NCBI RefSeq assembly: GCF_014126615.1
Contig: NZ_CP059896.1
Location: 1,560,501 to 1,624,500, forward strand
Length of the DNA stretch: 64,000 nt
Direction of reading: 5' to 3'
Source of the DNA: Ciceribacter thiooxidans
Lineage (GTDB): Bacteria; Pseudomonadota; Alphaproteobacteria; Rhizobiales; Rhizobiaceae
The translations under genes were made by a program, and so were the position numbers. Below are positions 55,954-64,000 of the stretch, piece by piece (within the stretch, counting starts at the first letter, position 1; the number at the start of each line of letters is the position of its first letter). Under the pieces are notes generated by a model. The model was given only the letters and a program-made list of their open reading frames with translations, was not told the DNA's origin and did no database searches.

Positions 55954-58059
55954 ATGCGCCCCACCCTGCTCGATCCTCTCTTTGCCCCCGTCGCTTCGCT
56001 TCCCGGCGTCGGGCCGAAGCTCGCCGGCCTCATCGCCACGCTGCTCGGCCGCGAGGAGGCCGACGACTGCCGGGTGATCGACCTCCTGATGCTCGCGCCG
56101 CACCGGCTGATCGACCGGCGCTACCAGCCGGGCATCGCGCTCGCCCCGCAGGGTGCGATCGTCACCGTCACCGGCCGCGTCGACCGACACCAGCCGCCGC
56201 CGCGCGGCAACAGGAGCGTGCCCTACCGCATCTTTCTGCACGACGACACCGGCGAACTGGCGCTGACCTTTTTCCATGCCAAGGGACCGTGGCTCGAAAA
56301 GACGTTTCCGGTCGACGAGACGGTGATGGTGTCCGGCAAGGTCGACTGGTTCAACGGCCGCCCCTCGATGGTGCATCCGGACTATGTGGTCAAGGCGAGC
56401 GAGGCGGAGAGCCTGCCGCACGTCGAACCCGTCTATCCGCTGACAGCCGGGCTCTCTCCCAAAGTGCTGCGCAAGGCGATCGAAGGCGCGCTGGAGCGCC
56501 TCCCCGAACTTCCCGAATGGATCGACCCGCCGCTCGTTCAGAAGCAGGGATTCGATGGCCCCAGGGCGAGCATCCTCAGGCTCCACAATCCGCGCGATAC
56601 CGCCGACGTCGAGCCGCAAGCACCGGCGCGGCGGCGGCTTGCCTATGACGAGTTCCTCGCCGGCCAGGTGTCGCTGGCGCTGGTCCGGCAGAGGCTGCGG
56701 CGGGTGGCGGGCTCACCCGTCCACGCGACGGGGGCGATCAGTCACAAGATCCTCGCGGCCCTGCCCTTTTCACTGACGGCCGGCCAGCAGCAGGCGGTCG
56801 CCGACATCCTGAAGGACATGGCGGGACAGACCCGGATGCTGCGACTGCTGCAGGGGGATGTCGGTGCCGGCAAGACGCTCGTCGCGCTGCTTGCGATGGC
56901 GGCGGCGGTCGAGAGCGGCGGCCAGACCGTGCTGATGGCGCCGACGGAAATTCTGGCGCGGCAGCACTACGCCACCATTTCTCGGCTTGCAGAGGCGGCC
57001 GGCATGTCCGTCACCGTCCTGACCGGCCGCACCAAGGGCCGCGAACGCGAGGCGATCCTGGAAAAGATCGCGAGCGGCGAGGCGCAGATCGTCATCGGCA
57101 CGCACGCGCTTTTCCAGGATACGGTGAGCTATCGCAACCTGCAGCTCGCGGTCGTCGACGAGCAGCACCGGTTCGGCGTGCACCAGCGGCTGCGGCTGAC
57201 CGCAAAGGGAATATCGCCGCATATGCTGGTCATGACAGCCACGCCCATTCCGCGCACACTTGTCCTTGCCGCCTTCGGCGACCTCGACGTTTCCAAGCTC
57301 ACGGAGAAGCCGGCGGGCCGCAAGCCGATCCAGACGGTGACCGTGCCTTCGGAGCGAACGAACGAGATCATCGACAGGCTCAGAAGTGCGGTTCGCGAGG
57401 GCAAGAAGGCCTACTGGATCTGCCCGCTCGTCGAGGAATCGGACGTGACGGAACTGATGTCGGCGGAGGAGCGTCACGCGATCCTGTCACAAGCGCTCGG
57501 GCCGAACGTCGGGCTCGTCCATGGCCGCATGAGCGGGCCAGAGAAGGACGCCGCAATGATGGCGTTCAAGAACGGCGAAACCCGTGTTCTCGTTGCGACG
57601 ACGGTGGTCGAGGTTGGCGTCGACGTGCCGGACGCGACGATCATGGTGATCGAGCATGCGGAGCGGTTCGGGCTTGCCCAGCTTCACCAGTTGCGCGGCC
57701 GGGTCGGCCGCGGCGCGGAGGCGTCGAGCTGTATTCTGCTCTACAAGGCGCCCCTCGGTGAAACCGGCCACGCCCGGCTCTCGGTCCTGCGCGAAAGTGA
57801 GGACGGTTTCCTGATCGCCGAGGAGGATCTGAAGCTGCGCGGCGAAGGCGAGCTCCTCGGCACGCGGCAGTCGGGCACGCCCGGTTTCCGCTTCGCAAGC
57901 CTCGAACATCACGGCGATCTTCTGGAGACCGCCCACAAGGACGCCGGCTATATTCTGGAGAAGGACCCCGACCTCGTCTCGGAGCGCGGGCGGAGCTTGC
58001 GCGTCCTGCTCTATCTCTTCCGTCGCGACGAGGCGATCCGCTTCCTCAGAGCCGGTTGA
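55954..58059 (+). CDS. recG: ATP-dependent DNA helicase RecG
   Basis: Fork-remodelling helicase, 701 residues. Wedge domain (VTVTGRVDRHQPPPRG, SGKVDWFNGRPSMVHPDYV), Walker A LLQGDVGAGKTLVA, DEQHRFG, VMTATPIPRTL, and the C-terminal QLRGRVGRG and TRQSG motifs. Start at 55954; the upstream frame is not coding. Divergent from sdhE-mfd. Confidence 0.97.
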   Translation: MRPTLLDPLFAPVASLPGVGPKLAGLIATLLGREEADDCRVIDLLMLAPHRLIDRRYQPGIALAPQGAIVTVTGRVDRHQPPPRGNRSVPYRIFLHDDTGELALTFFHAKGPWLEKTFPVDETVMVSGKVDWFNGRPSMVHPDYVVKASEAESLPHVEPVYPLTAGLSPKVLRKAIEGALERLPELPEWIDPPLVQKQGFDGPRASILRLHNPRDTADVEPQAPARRRLAYDEFLAGQVSLALVRQRLRRVAGSPVHATGAISHKILAALPFSLTAGQQQAVADILKDMAGQTRMLRLLQGDVGAGKTLVALLAMAAAVESGGQTVLMAPTEILARQHYATISRLAEAAGMSVTVLTGRTKGREREAILEKIASGEAQIVIGTHALFQDTVSYRNLQLAVVDEQHRFGVHQRLRLTAKGISPHMLVMTATPIPRTLVLAAFGDLDVSKLTEKPAGRKPIQTVTVPSERTNEIIDRLRSAVREGKKAYWICPLVEESDVTELMSAEERHAILSQALGPNVGLVHGRMSGPEKDAAMMAFKNGETRVLVATTVVEVGVDVPDATIMVIEHAERFGLAQLHQLRGRVGRGAEASSCILLYKAPLGETGHARLSVLRESEDGFLIAEEDLKLRGEGELLGTRQSGTPGFRFASLEHHGDLLETAHKDAGYILEKDPDLVSERGRSLRVLLYLFRRDEAIRFLRAG

Positions 58060-58102
58060 AATCACCGGGCGAATGGTCCTTGGCCGGCTATTTCTCGTTG
58101 GT

Positions 58103-58786
58103 TCAGGGCTCCCAGACCGGAAAGACGGTCTCCATGCTGCGCGGCTTGTAATCCGGCATGACGAGGCCGCCGGAGATCAGGAGCTTCGCTGCTTCCTCCG
58201 GCGTCATATCGAGGAGTTTGATGCGGTCGCGCGAGACGAACATCAGGAAGCCGGCGGTCGGAACAGGCGTCGGCGGCAGGAAGACGGCGACCATTTCACG
58301 GCCGTCCTCGTTGAGCCGCGCGGCGATCTCGCCGCGAACGTCGGTCGCGATGAAAACGACCGACCACGTGCCCGGGCTCGGGAACTCGATGAGACCGACC
58401 CGCTTGAAGGACGAGGACTGGTCCGTGAGCACCGATTCGAAGATCTGCTTGAGGCTCTTGTAGAGGGTGCGCACCAGCGGCATCCGGTGGAGGACGCGCT
58501 CGGAGAAATCGACGACGGAACGGCCGATCAGGTTCTTGCCGAGAAAACCGATCAGGGTGATCGACACGACAGCGATCAGGAGGCCGAAGCCCGGAATGGC
58601 AAATTTCAGGTAGCTCTCGGGATCGATGCGGCTCGGGATATAGGGCTTCACCCAGCTGTCGGCCCAGCGGATGAAGGACCAGGTGAGCCAGATGGTGATC
58701 GCCACGGGCGCGCAGATGATCAGGCCGGCGAGAAAGTTGTTTCTCAGCCGCGCGGCAAGGGACATCTTCTCCGGGAGATCATTCAT
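58103..58786 (-). CDS. DUF502 family membrane protein
   Basis: 227 residues with two N-terminal membrane helices (FLAGLIICAPVAITIWLTWSFI and FGLLIAVVSITLIGFLG). PLVRTLYKSLKQIFESVL and the EFPSPGTWSVVFIATDV segments match DUF502. No function is known for the family. Converges with recG. Confidence 0.9.
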   Translation of the reverse strand: MNDLPEKMSLAARLRNNFLAGLIICAPVAITIWLTWSFIRWADSWVKPYIPSRIDPESYLKFAIPGFGLLIAVVSITLIGFLGKNLIGRSVVDFSERVLHRMPLVRTLYKSLKQIFESVLTDQSSSFKRVGLIEFPSPGTWSVVFIATDVRGEIAARLNEDGREMVAVFLPPTPVPTAGFLMFVSRDRIKLLDMTPEEAAKLLISGGLVMPDYKPRSMETVFPVWEP

Positions 58787-58795
58787 CGGTCGCCG

Positions 58796-59299
58796 CTATG
58801 CTGCATCGCCAAAGAAACCGGGGTGGAAGGCGACAATGCCGGACGGGACCGCACCGTTCAAGGGCAAAGCAAGCAAATACGCGTGAGGGACACCCGGTGT
58901 CGTGAGGTTATGCTCGTCGCTGAAGCCAAAACGCTGGTAGTAGGCGGGCTCGCCCACGAGGATGCAACCCTTCGCGCCGTCGTCGCGTAGCTGCCGGAGT
59001 CCCTCGCGCACCAGCTGGCCGCCGATCCCCTGCCCCTGAAGGTCCGGACGTACTGAGATCGGGCCGAGGCCGAACCAGCCATCCTCGCCACCCGAAAAGA
59101 TGACGGGCGAGAAGGCGACATGGCCGACCACCTCGCCCTCCTTTTCGGCAACGAGCGAGAGCGTCATGACTCCCGCCGCCCGCAGTCTTTCGATGATGCG
59201 CGGCTCGCTGCCGTCGCTGTGCGGATGACCTTCGAAGGCTGCCGCCGTGACGGCGCCGATTACCGCCTCGTCGCCCGGACGTTCGGGTCGCAGGATCAC
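58796..59299 (-). CDS. GNAT family N-acetyltransferase
   Basis: 167 residues from a GTG at 59299 that overlaps the glmS stop by two bases, which implies coupling. The acetyl-CoA motif A is VRPDLQGQGIGGQLVREGL, preceded by GLGPISV, with GEPAYYQRFGF as the YhbS-like signature. Substrate unknown. Its coupling to glmS could hint at an amino-sugar substrate; that is inference. Confidence 0.88.
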   Translation of the reverse strand: MILRPERPGDEAVIGAVTAAAFEGHPHSDGSEPRIIERLRAAGVMTLSLVAEKEGEVVGHVAFSPVIFSGGEDGWFGLGPISVRPDLQGQGIGGQLVREGLRQLRDDGAKGCILVGEPAYYQRFGFSDEHNLTTPGVPHAYLLALPLNGAVPSGIVAFHPGFFGDAA

Positions 59300-61122
59300 T
59301 CGACGGTCACCGACTTTGCGAGGTTGCGCGGCTGGTCGACGTCGGTGCCCATGAAGACCGCCGTGTGATAGGCGAGCAACTGGACCGGCAGGGCGAAGAC
59401 CATCGGCGCGATCAGTTCGGCGACATTCGGCAGGACGATCGTCGCCATAGTCGGCAGCGTCGAGGCGGCGGCACCCTTCTCGTCGGTGATGAAGATGATC
59501 CGGCCGCCGCGGGCTGCGACTTCCTGCATGTTGGAGACCGTCTTCTCGAAGAAGCGGTCGTGCGGCGCGATCACGATGACCGGCATGTTCTCGTCGATGA
59601 GGGCGATCGGTCCGTGCTTCAGCTCGCCGGCGGCGTAACCCTCGGCATGGATGTAGGAGATTTCCTTGAGCTTCAGCGCGCCTTCGAGCGCCATCGGATA
59701 GCTGGTGCCACGGCCGAGATAAAGCACGTGGTGGAACTTCGAGAGTTCGCGGGCCAGGCTTTCCATCTGCGGCTGGATATCGTTGAGAACGCCGCTCATG
59801 ATGCGCGGCAGTTCTGAAAGGCTGCGCACCATCTGCTTCTCTTCCGCCTCGGTCAGCGTGCCGCGCATACGTCCGGCGCCGATTGCGAGCGAGGCCAGAA
59901 CGGCGAGCTGGCAGGTGAAGGCCTTGGTCGAAGCGACGCCGATTTCCGGACCGGCGAGGATTGGATAAACGCCGTCGGACTCGCGCGCGATCGTCGATTC
60001 CTTGACGTTGACGATGCCGCCGATCTTCAGCCCCTGCTCCTTGCAGTAACGGAGCGAAGCGAGCGTGTCGGCGGTTTCGCCCGACTGCGAGATGAAGAGC
60101 GCCGCCTCGTCCTTCGAGAGCGGCATTTCGCGGTAGCGGAACTCGGAGGCGACGTCGATTTCGACCGGCAGCCGCGCATAGCGCTCGAACCAGTACTTGC
60201 CGACGAGACCGGAGAGATAGGCCGTTCCGCAAGCGGAGACAGCCAGGCGCGATACCTTGCCGAAGTCGATCGCGGTCTCGTCGAGACGGACCGTCTGGCT
60301 GTGGAAATCGATGTAGTTCGACAGCGCGTGGGAAATCACCTCCGGTTGTTCGTGGATTTCCTTCTCCATGAAGTGGCGGTGATTGCCCTTGTCGACGAGA
60401 AATGCGCTCGCCTGGGAAATCTGGTGCGGGCGCTCGACCGGCTTGCCGGAGAAATCGGTGATCTCTGCGCCGTCGTGGTGGATGACCGCGCAGTCGCCGT
60501 CGACCATGTAGACGATGTCGTTGGTAAACGGCGCCAGCGCGATCGCGTCGGAGCCGAGGAACATCTCGCCCTTGCCGAAGCCGATCGCAAGCGGCGGCCC
60601 GGAACGGGCGGCCATGATGGTGTCCGGATCGTTCTCGAACATCACGACGAGAGCATAGGCGCCGGTGACGTGGTTCAGCATCGCGAGCATGGCCGCACGG
60701 TTGTCATAGCCCTGGCGGCGGTATTTCGCGATCAGCTGGGCGACGATTTCCGTATCGGTCTGGGTGGTGAAATGCGCGCCCTCGCGCATCAGCTCGTCAC
60801 GCAACTCTGCGAAGTTCTCGATGATGCCGTTGTGGACGACGGCAACGCCTTCGACGAAGTGCGGATGGGCATTGGTTTCGTTCGGAATGCCGTGGGTCGC
60901 CCAGCGCGTGTGTGCGATGCCGATATTGCCGGCGAGCGGCTCGTCGGCAAGGCGCTTTTCGAGGTTGAAAAGCTTGCCTTCGGCCCGGCGGCGATTCATC
61001 ACACCATTGTCGATCGTCGCGACGCCGGCCGAATCGTAGCCGCGATACTCCAGTCGCTTCAGGGCGTCGACGAGGCGGTCCGCGACCGGCTTGTTACCGA
61101 CAATTCCGACAATGCCACACAT
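59296..61122 (-). CDS. glmS: Glutamine--fructose-6-phosphate aminotransferase (isomerizing)
   Basis: Makes glucosamine 6-phosphate, the first step toward UDP-GlcNAc. 608 residues. N-terminal Cys2 (MCGIVGIVG) is the glutaminase nucleophile; THTRWATHG, then two SIS domains with SQSGETADTLASLRYCK and LGRGTSYPMALEGALKLKE. glmU lies just upstream on the same strand, 110 bases away. No glmS ribozyme is expected or seen in Proteobacteria. Confidence 0.98.
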   Translation of the reverse strand: MCGIVGIVGNKPVADRLVDALKRLEYRGYDSAGVATIDNGVMNRRRAEGKLFNLEKRLADEPLAGNIGIAHTRWATHGIPNETNAHPHFVEGVAVVHNGIIENFAELRDELMREGAHFTTQTDTEIVAQLIAKYRRQGYDNRAAMLAMLNHVTGAYALVVMFENDPDTIMAARSGPPLAIGFGKGEMFLGSDAIALAPFTNDIVYMVDGDCAVIHHDGAEITDFSGKPVERPHQISQASAFLVDKGNHRHFMEKEIHEQPEVISHALSNYIDFHSQTVRLDETAIDFGKVSRLAVSACGTAYLSGLVGKYWFERYARLPVEIDVASEFRYREMPLSKDEAALFISQSGETADTLASLRYCKEQGLKIGGIVNVKESTIARESDGVYPILAGPEIGVASTKAFTCQLAVLASLAIGAGRMRGTLTEAEEKQMVRSLSELPRIMSGVLNDIQPQMESLARELSKFHHVLYLGRGTSYPMALEGALKLKEISYIHAEGYAAGELKHGPIALIDENMPVIVIAPHDRFFEKTVSNMQEVAARGGRIIFITDEKGAAASTLPTMATIVLPNVAELIAPMVFALPVQLLAYHTAVFMGTDVDQPRNLAKSVTVE

Positions 61123-61232
61123 ATAATTCTCCGTCTGGTTTCATCGCGAAGCCAGTCCTAGCCACTTTCCGGTTTTCCGCAATCGGAGTCCCGGTCACTT
61201 TCGGTTTCGCCACGTTACGCAAGTCGCGGCGA

Positions 61233-62594
61233 TCAGCCCTTCGTCTTTTTCGCGGCCTTGATCGCGAGATTGCGCTCGCGGATCTGCTTTGCCCTCTCCG
61301 GCTTCACCACCTGGCGGGCACGGCCGAGCGCGAGCGCGTCGGCGGGTACGTTCTCGGTGATCACACTGCCGGAGGCGACATAGGCCCCGTCGCCGACCGA
61401 AACCGGCGCGACGAGCGCCGTGTTCGACCCGATGAAGGCACCGGCCCCGATACGGGTCTCGAACTTGTTCACGCCGTCATAGTTACAAGTAATGGTGCCC
61501 GCGCCGATATTGCTTCCCGCGCCGATAAAGGCGTCGCCGATATAGGTCAGGTGGTTGACCTTGGCGCCTGCACCGATTTCCGCCTTCTTGACCTCGCAGA
61601 AATTGCCGACCTTCGCCCCTTCCGCGAGGTGCGCGCCCGGCCGCAGCCGCGCGAACGGACCGACGGTAGCGCCGGCAGAGACATGGGCGCCTTCGACATG
61701 ACTGAAGGCGTGGATGACGGCACCGCCCTCGACGGTGACGCCGGGACCGAAGACAACGTTCGGTTCGATCACCGCATCCTGCCCAATCTCGGTGTCATAG
61801 GACAGGAAGACCGTTTCCGGCGCGATCATCGTGACGCCCGAAAGCATGATTTCGTGGCGACGACGCTCCTGCCAGAGACGTTCGAGATGCGCCAGTTCGG
61901 CGCGGTTGTTGCAGCCGGAAAGCTCCTCTTCCGAGGCATCGACGGCAACGGCACTGCCTCCGAGCGTCCGGGCGATCTCGACGATGTCGGTGAGGTAAAA
62001 CTCCCGCTTGGCGTTGTCGTTGCCGATGCGCTCCAGGAGCGCGAGCGCCTTGCGCCCGTCTATCGCCATCAACCCGCTGTTGCACCAGGTGACGGCGCGC
62101 TCGGCATCGGTCGCATCCTTCTCTTCGCGAATCGCCACGAGCTCGCCGTCCTCGACAAGAAGACGCCCGTAACCCGTCGGCTCGTCGGTATGGAAGCCGA
62201 TGACCGCGACATCGTGACCTTCTGCGACGGCGGCGCGCGCTGCCGCGAACGGCCCGTCGGTGATCAGCGGCACGTCGCCATAGGCGACCAGGATATCGTC
62301 ATAGCCGCGCGCAATCGCCGCGCGCGCGGCAAGCACGGCGTGTCCGGTTCCGAGACGCTCCTTCTGAATGAAGGAAGAGACCCGAAGACCGTTGACCGCG
62401 GCCGCCTTTTCGACGGCATCTGCATCACGTCCGACCACAAGCGCGACGTCGTCAATCCCGGCCCTTGCGACGGCAGCCGCCACATGGGCGATCATCGGCC
62501 GCCCGGCGACCGGGTGAAGCACCTTCGACATCGACGACTTCATGCGGGTGCTGTCACCTGCTGCGAGGATGACGGCGAGACAACTGCGGGCCAT
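61233..62594 (-). CDS. glmU: Bifunctional UDP-GlcNAc pyrophosphorylase / glucosamine-1-phosphate acetyltransferase
   Basis: 453 residues. The N-terminal nucleotidyltransferase has [25 protein letters not shown], with Ser where Gly is common; the C-terminal left-handed beta helix (hexapeptide repeats, [35 protein letters not shown]) carries the acetyltransferase. Completes UDP-GlcNAc synthesis after GlmS and GlmM. On the same strand as glmS. Confidence 0.97.
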   Translation of the reverse strand: MARSCLAVILAAGDSTRMKSSMSKVLHPVAGRPMIAHVAAAVARAGIDDVALVVGRDADAVEKAAAVNGLRVSSFIQKERLGTGHAVLAARAAIARGYDDILVAYGDVPLITDGPFAAARAAVAEGHDVAVIGFHTDEPTGYGRLLVEDGELVAIREEKDATDAERAVTWCNSGLMAIDGRKALALLERIGNDNAKREFYLTDIVEIARTLGGSAVAVDASEEELSGCNNRAELAHLERLWQERRRHEIMLSGVTMIAPETVFLSYDTEIGQDAVIEPNVVFGPGVTVEGGAVIHAFSHVEGAHVSAGATVGPFARLRPGAHLAEGAKVGNFCEVKKAEIGAGAKVNHLTYIGDAFIGAGSNIGAGTITCNYDGVNKFETRIGAGAFIGSNTALVAPVSVGDGAYVASGSVITENVPADALALGRARQVVKPERAKQIRERNLAIKAAKKTKG

Positions 62595-62678
62595 GTAGTT
62601 CTCCGGAAACGCATTCTTCGGCGAACATCCCTAGACGCAGTCTAGAAAGCTCGCAAGAGTGCCGAAATCGAAAGAAGA

Positions 62679-63434
62679 TCAAGGAGTGCCGGCAGCCTCG
62701 TCGGAAAAGGTCTCCCGGGCACGGTCGCGGCCAACCTGAATCACCTTCTCCATGGCGAGGCGCGCGGCTGCGCAATCGCGGGCGGCGATCGCATCTACGA
62801 TCGCCATGTGCGAGGCACGCACTTCTGCTGCGCGGTGCCCGTCGGGAGAACCGGACGACATCCGGAAAACCCCGAAGAGTGCGGCCTCGATCAGGCTTCC
62901 CAAGGTGCGCATGAACGGATTGCGGGAGGCCGTTGCCAGCGCAAGATGGAAACGCAGGTCGGCGAAGGCGAGGCTCTCGGTGGTGTGGTCCGGATTGCCC
63001 AGAGCTTCGGCGAGCTGACGCAGCAGGATGATCTGCTCCGGGCTCGCCCGCTCCGCCGCAAGTGCGGCGGCGGCCGGCTCGAAGGCTTCGCGAATATCGT
63101 AGAGATTGAGAAGGAATTCCTCGCTGACGCCCGCCTCGAAATGCCACCTCAGGATGTCGCCGTCGAACATGTTCCAGAATTGACGGTCGGTGACCCTTGT
63201 GCCGATTCGCGCCTTGGGAACCACGAGACCCTTGGCTGCAAGCGTCTTCATGGCCTCACGCAGCACCGTCCGGGAGACATGGAAGCGCTTCACCAGCTCG
63301 GGGTCACCGGGAAGGACGCTACCGACCGGAAAACCGCCAGACACGATGGCTTTGCCGATTTCCTCGACAACTTGCCGGTGGCTCGTCGGCTTTCGGCGGA
63401 CGAGCCCCATGGCATCAGGCATTTCACTCGGCAA
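62679..63434 (-). CDS. GntR/FadR family transcriptional regulator
   Basis: 251 residues. Winged helix at residues 15-80 (VGSVLPGDPELVKRFHVSRTVLREAMKTLAAKGLV), then an FCD effector domain with metal-site histidines (FADLRFHLALATAS, RASHMAIVDAI). The segment WNMFDGDILRWHFEAG resembles regulators of sugar-acid genes. It lies just 3' of a sugar ABC permease gene, which suggests local sugar regulation. Confidence 0.92.
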   Translation of the reverse strand: MPSEMPDAMGLVRRKPTSHRQVVEEIGKAIVSGGFPVGSVLPGDPELVKRFHVSRTVLREAMKTLAAKGLVVPKARIGTRVTDRQFWNMFDGDILRWHFEAGVSEEFLLNLYDIREAFEPAAAALAAERASPEQIILLRQLAEALGNPDHTTESLAFADLRFHLALATASRNPFMRTLGSLIEAALFGVFRMSSGSPDGHRAAEVRASHMAIVDAIAARDCAAARLAMEKVIQVGRDRARETFSDEAAGTP

Positions 63435-63455
63435 GCGACATTCTCCTCGTTCCGG

Positions 63456-64000
63456 TTAGCTGCTGTCCTTTCGCGACAGGCCAAGAATTCCCTTTTGCAG
63501 CAGGATAAACGCAAACAACAGAAAGCCTATTAGGATTTTAGTCCACCAACTTGAAAGTGTACCGTCGAAGGTGATGTAGGTCTGGATCAGCCCCTGGATG
63601 AGAATGCCGACGAAGGTGCCGGCGACGAACCCGGTGCCGCCGGTAAGCAGGGTGCCGCCGATGACGACGGCGGCGATCGCGTCGAGCTCGACACCGACGG
63701 CCGAGAGCGGATAGCCCGCCGACGTATAGAGCGAAAAGACGATTCCCGAGACGCCGGCGAGCAGGCCCGAGAAGGCATAAGTGAGGATTGTCGTCCGGCC
63801 GACCGGCACACCCATGAGGCGGGCCGTCTGCACGCCGCCGCCGAGCGCATAGACGTTGGCGCCGAAGCGCGTGCGATGGGCGATGAAGACGCCGATCAGG
63901 AAGATGAGCAGCATCGCCCCGCCGATCAGCGTCAGGCGTCCGCCGCCCGGCAGCTTGTAGAAGCTCTTGCGCACCAGCGCATAGAACTCGTGGTTGACCG
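63456..64000 (-). CDS. yjfF: Sugar ABC transporter permease, 3' part (YjfF/RbsC family)
   Basis: The C-terminal part of a ribose/galactofuranose-type permease; the frame runs out of the window. Membrane helices with GGAMLLIFLIGVFIAHRTRFG, ALGGGVQTARLMGVPV and the EAA-like GVELDAIAAVVIGGTLLTGGTG segment characteristic of the family. The stop lies 21 bases before the start of the regulator gene, so they may be co-transcribed. The likeness to YjfF is by the overall order of motifs. Confidence 0.85.
   Translation of the reverse strand, partial: VNHEFYALVRKSFYKLPGGGRLTLIGGAMLLIFLIGVFIAHRTRFGANVYALGGGVQTARLMGVPVGRTTILTYAFSGLLAGVSGIVFSLYTSAGYPLSAVGVELDAIAAVVIGGTLLTGGTGFVAGTFVGILIQGLIQTYITFDGTLSSWWTKILIGFLLFAFILLQKGILGLSRKDSS

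Overview
The window is chromosomal DNA from an alphaproteobacterium of the Rhizobiaceae (Ensifer/Sinorhizobium/Shinella type). The evidence is the GC-rich codon use, the order rlpA-dac-tmk-holB-metG-tatD, coaD-ppi-ppi-queA-tgt-recX, gyrA, the divergent ssb/uvrA pair with a GTTC-N7-GTTC LexA box, the sigma54-preceded glnB-glnA pair, the sdhE-mfd/recG cluster and the glmU/glmS pair. The GyrA quinolone region carries the Ala known from relatives such as Bartonella. The genus is inferred, not proven.

Positions 1-2205 hold the 3' part of a type I restriction HsdR gene. Positions 2571-14780 are an integrated element of about 12.2 kb (about 9.4 kb without a later IS66-family insertion). It sits in the anticodon loop of a tRNA-Ser(UGA) gene and has cut that gene in two: the 3' half lies at 2520-2577 and the 5' half at 14774-14812. 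The halves match each other in the acceptor and anticodon stems. The element carries a complete, different tRNA-Ser(UGA) at 14569-14656, which presumably replaces the broken gene. Element genes in order: tyrosine integrase next to tandem 10-mer repeats, a hypothetical gene, an AlpA-like HTH protein, a DUF3987 primase/helicase-like protein, a small lipoprotein, several hypotheticals, a DUF5681 protein, then two AT-richer cargo genes (a possible HEPN RNase and a possible PD-(D/E)XK nuclease). I see no capsid, portal or tail gene, so it looks like a phage satellite or small genomic island. Several non-coding stretches in it are strongly structured, notably a three-copy inverted-repeat cluster at 9974-10108 and a folded region at 13908-14018.

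An IS66-family element (3908-6746, 8-bp target duplication CTTGGCTA) is inserted in the 3' end of the integrase gene. It removes the last 30 residues, and the orphaned tail remains at 6747-6845.

From about 15 kb onward the DNA is conserved chromosome. It covers cell wall and septum (rlpA, dac, glmS, glmU), DNA replication and repair (tmk, holB, gyrA, ssb, uvrA, mfd, recG, recX), translation and tRNA modification (metG, queA, tgt), CoA synthesis (coaD), protein folding (two cyclophilins, hspQ, a DsbA-fold protein), nitrogen regulation (glnB, glnA), metabolite repair (nnrD) and transport (three EamA permeases, a Na/Pi family protein, SMR, MarC, an oligopeptide-type binding protein). The window ends with a FadR-type regulator and the truncated gene of a sugar ABC permease. 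Two very small membrane-protein genes lie between coaD and gyrA, and an orphan gene of unknown function splits holB from metG.
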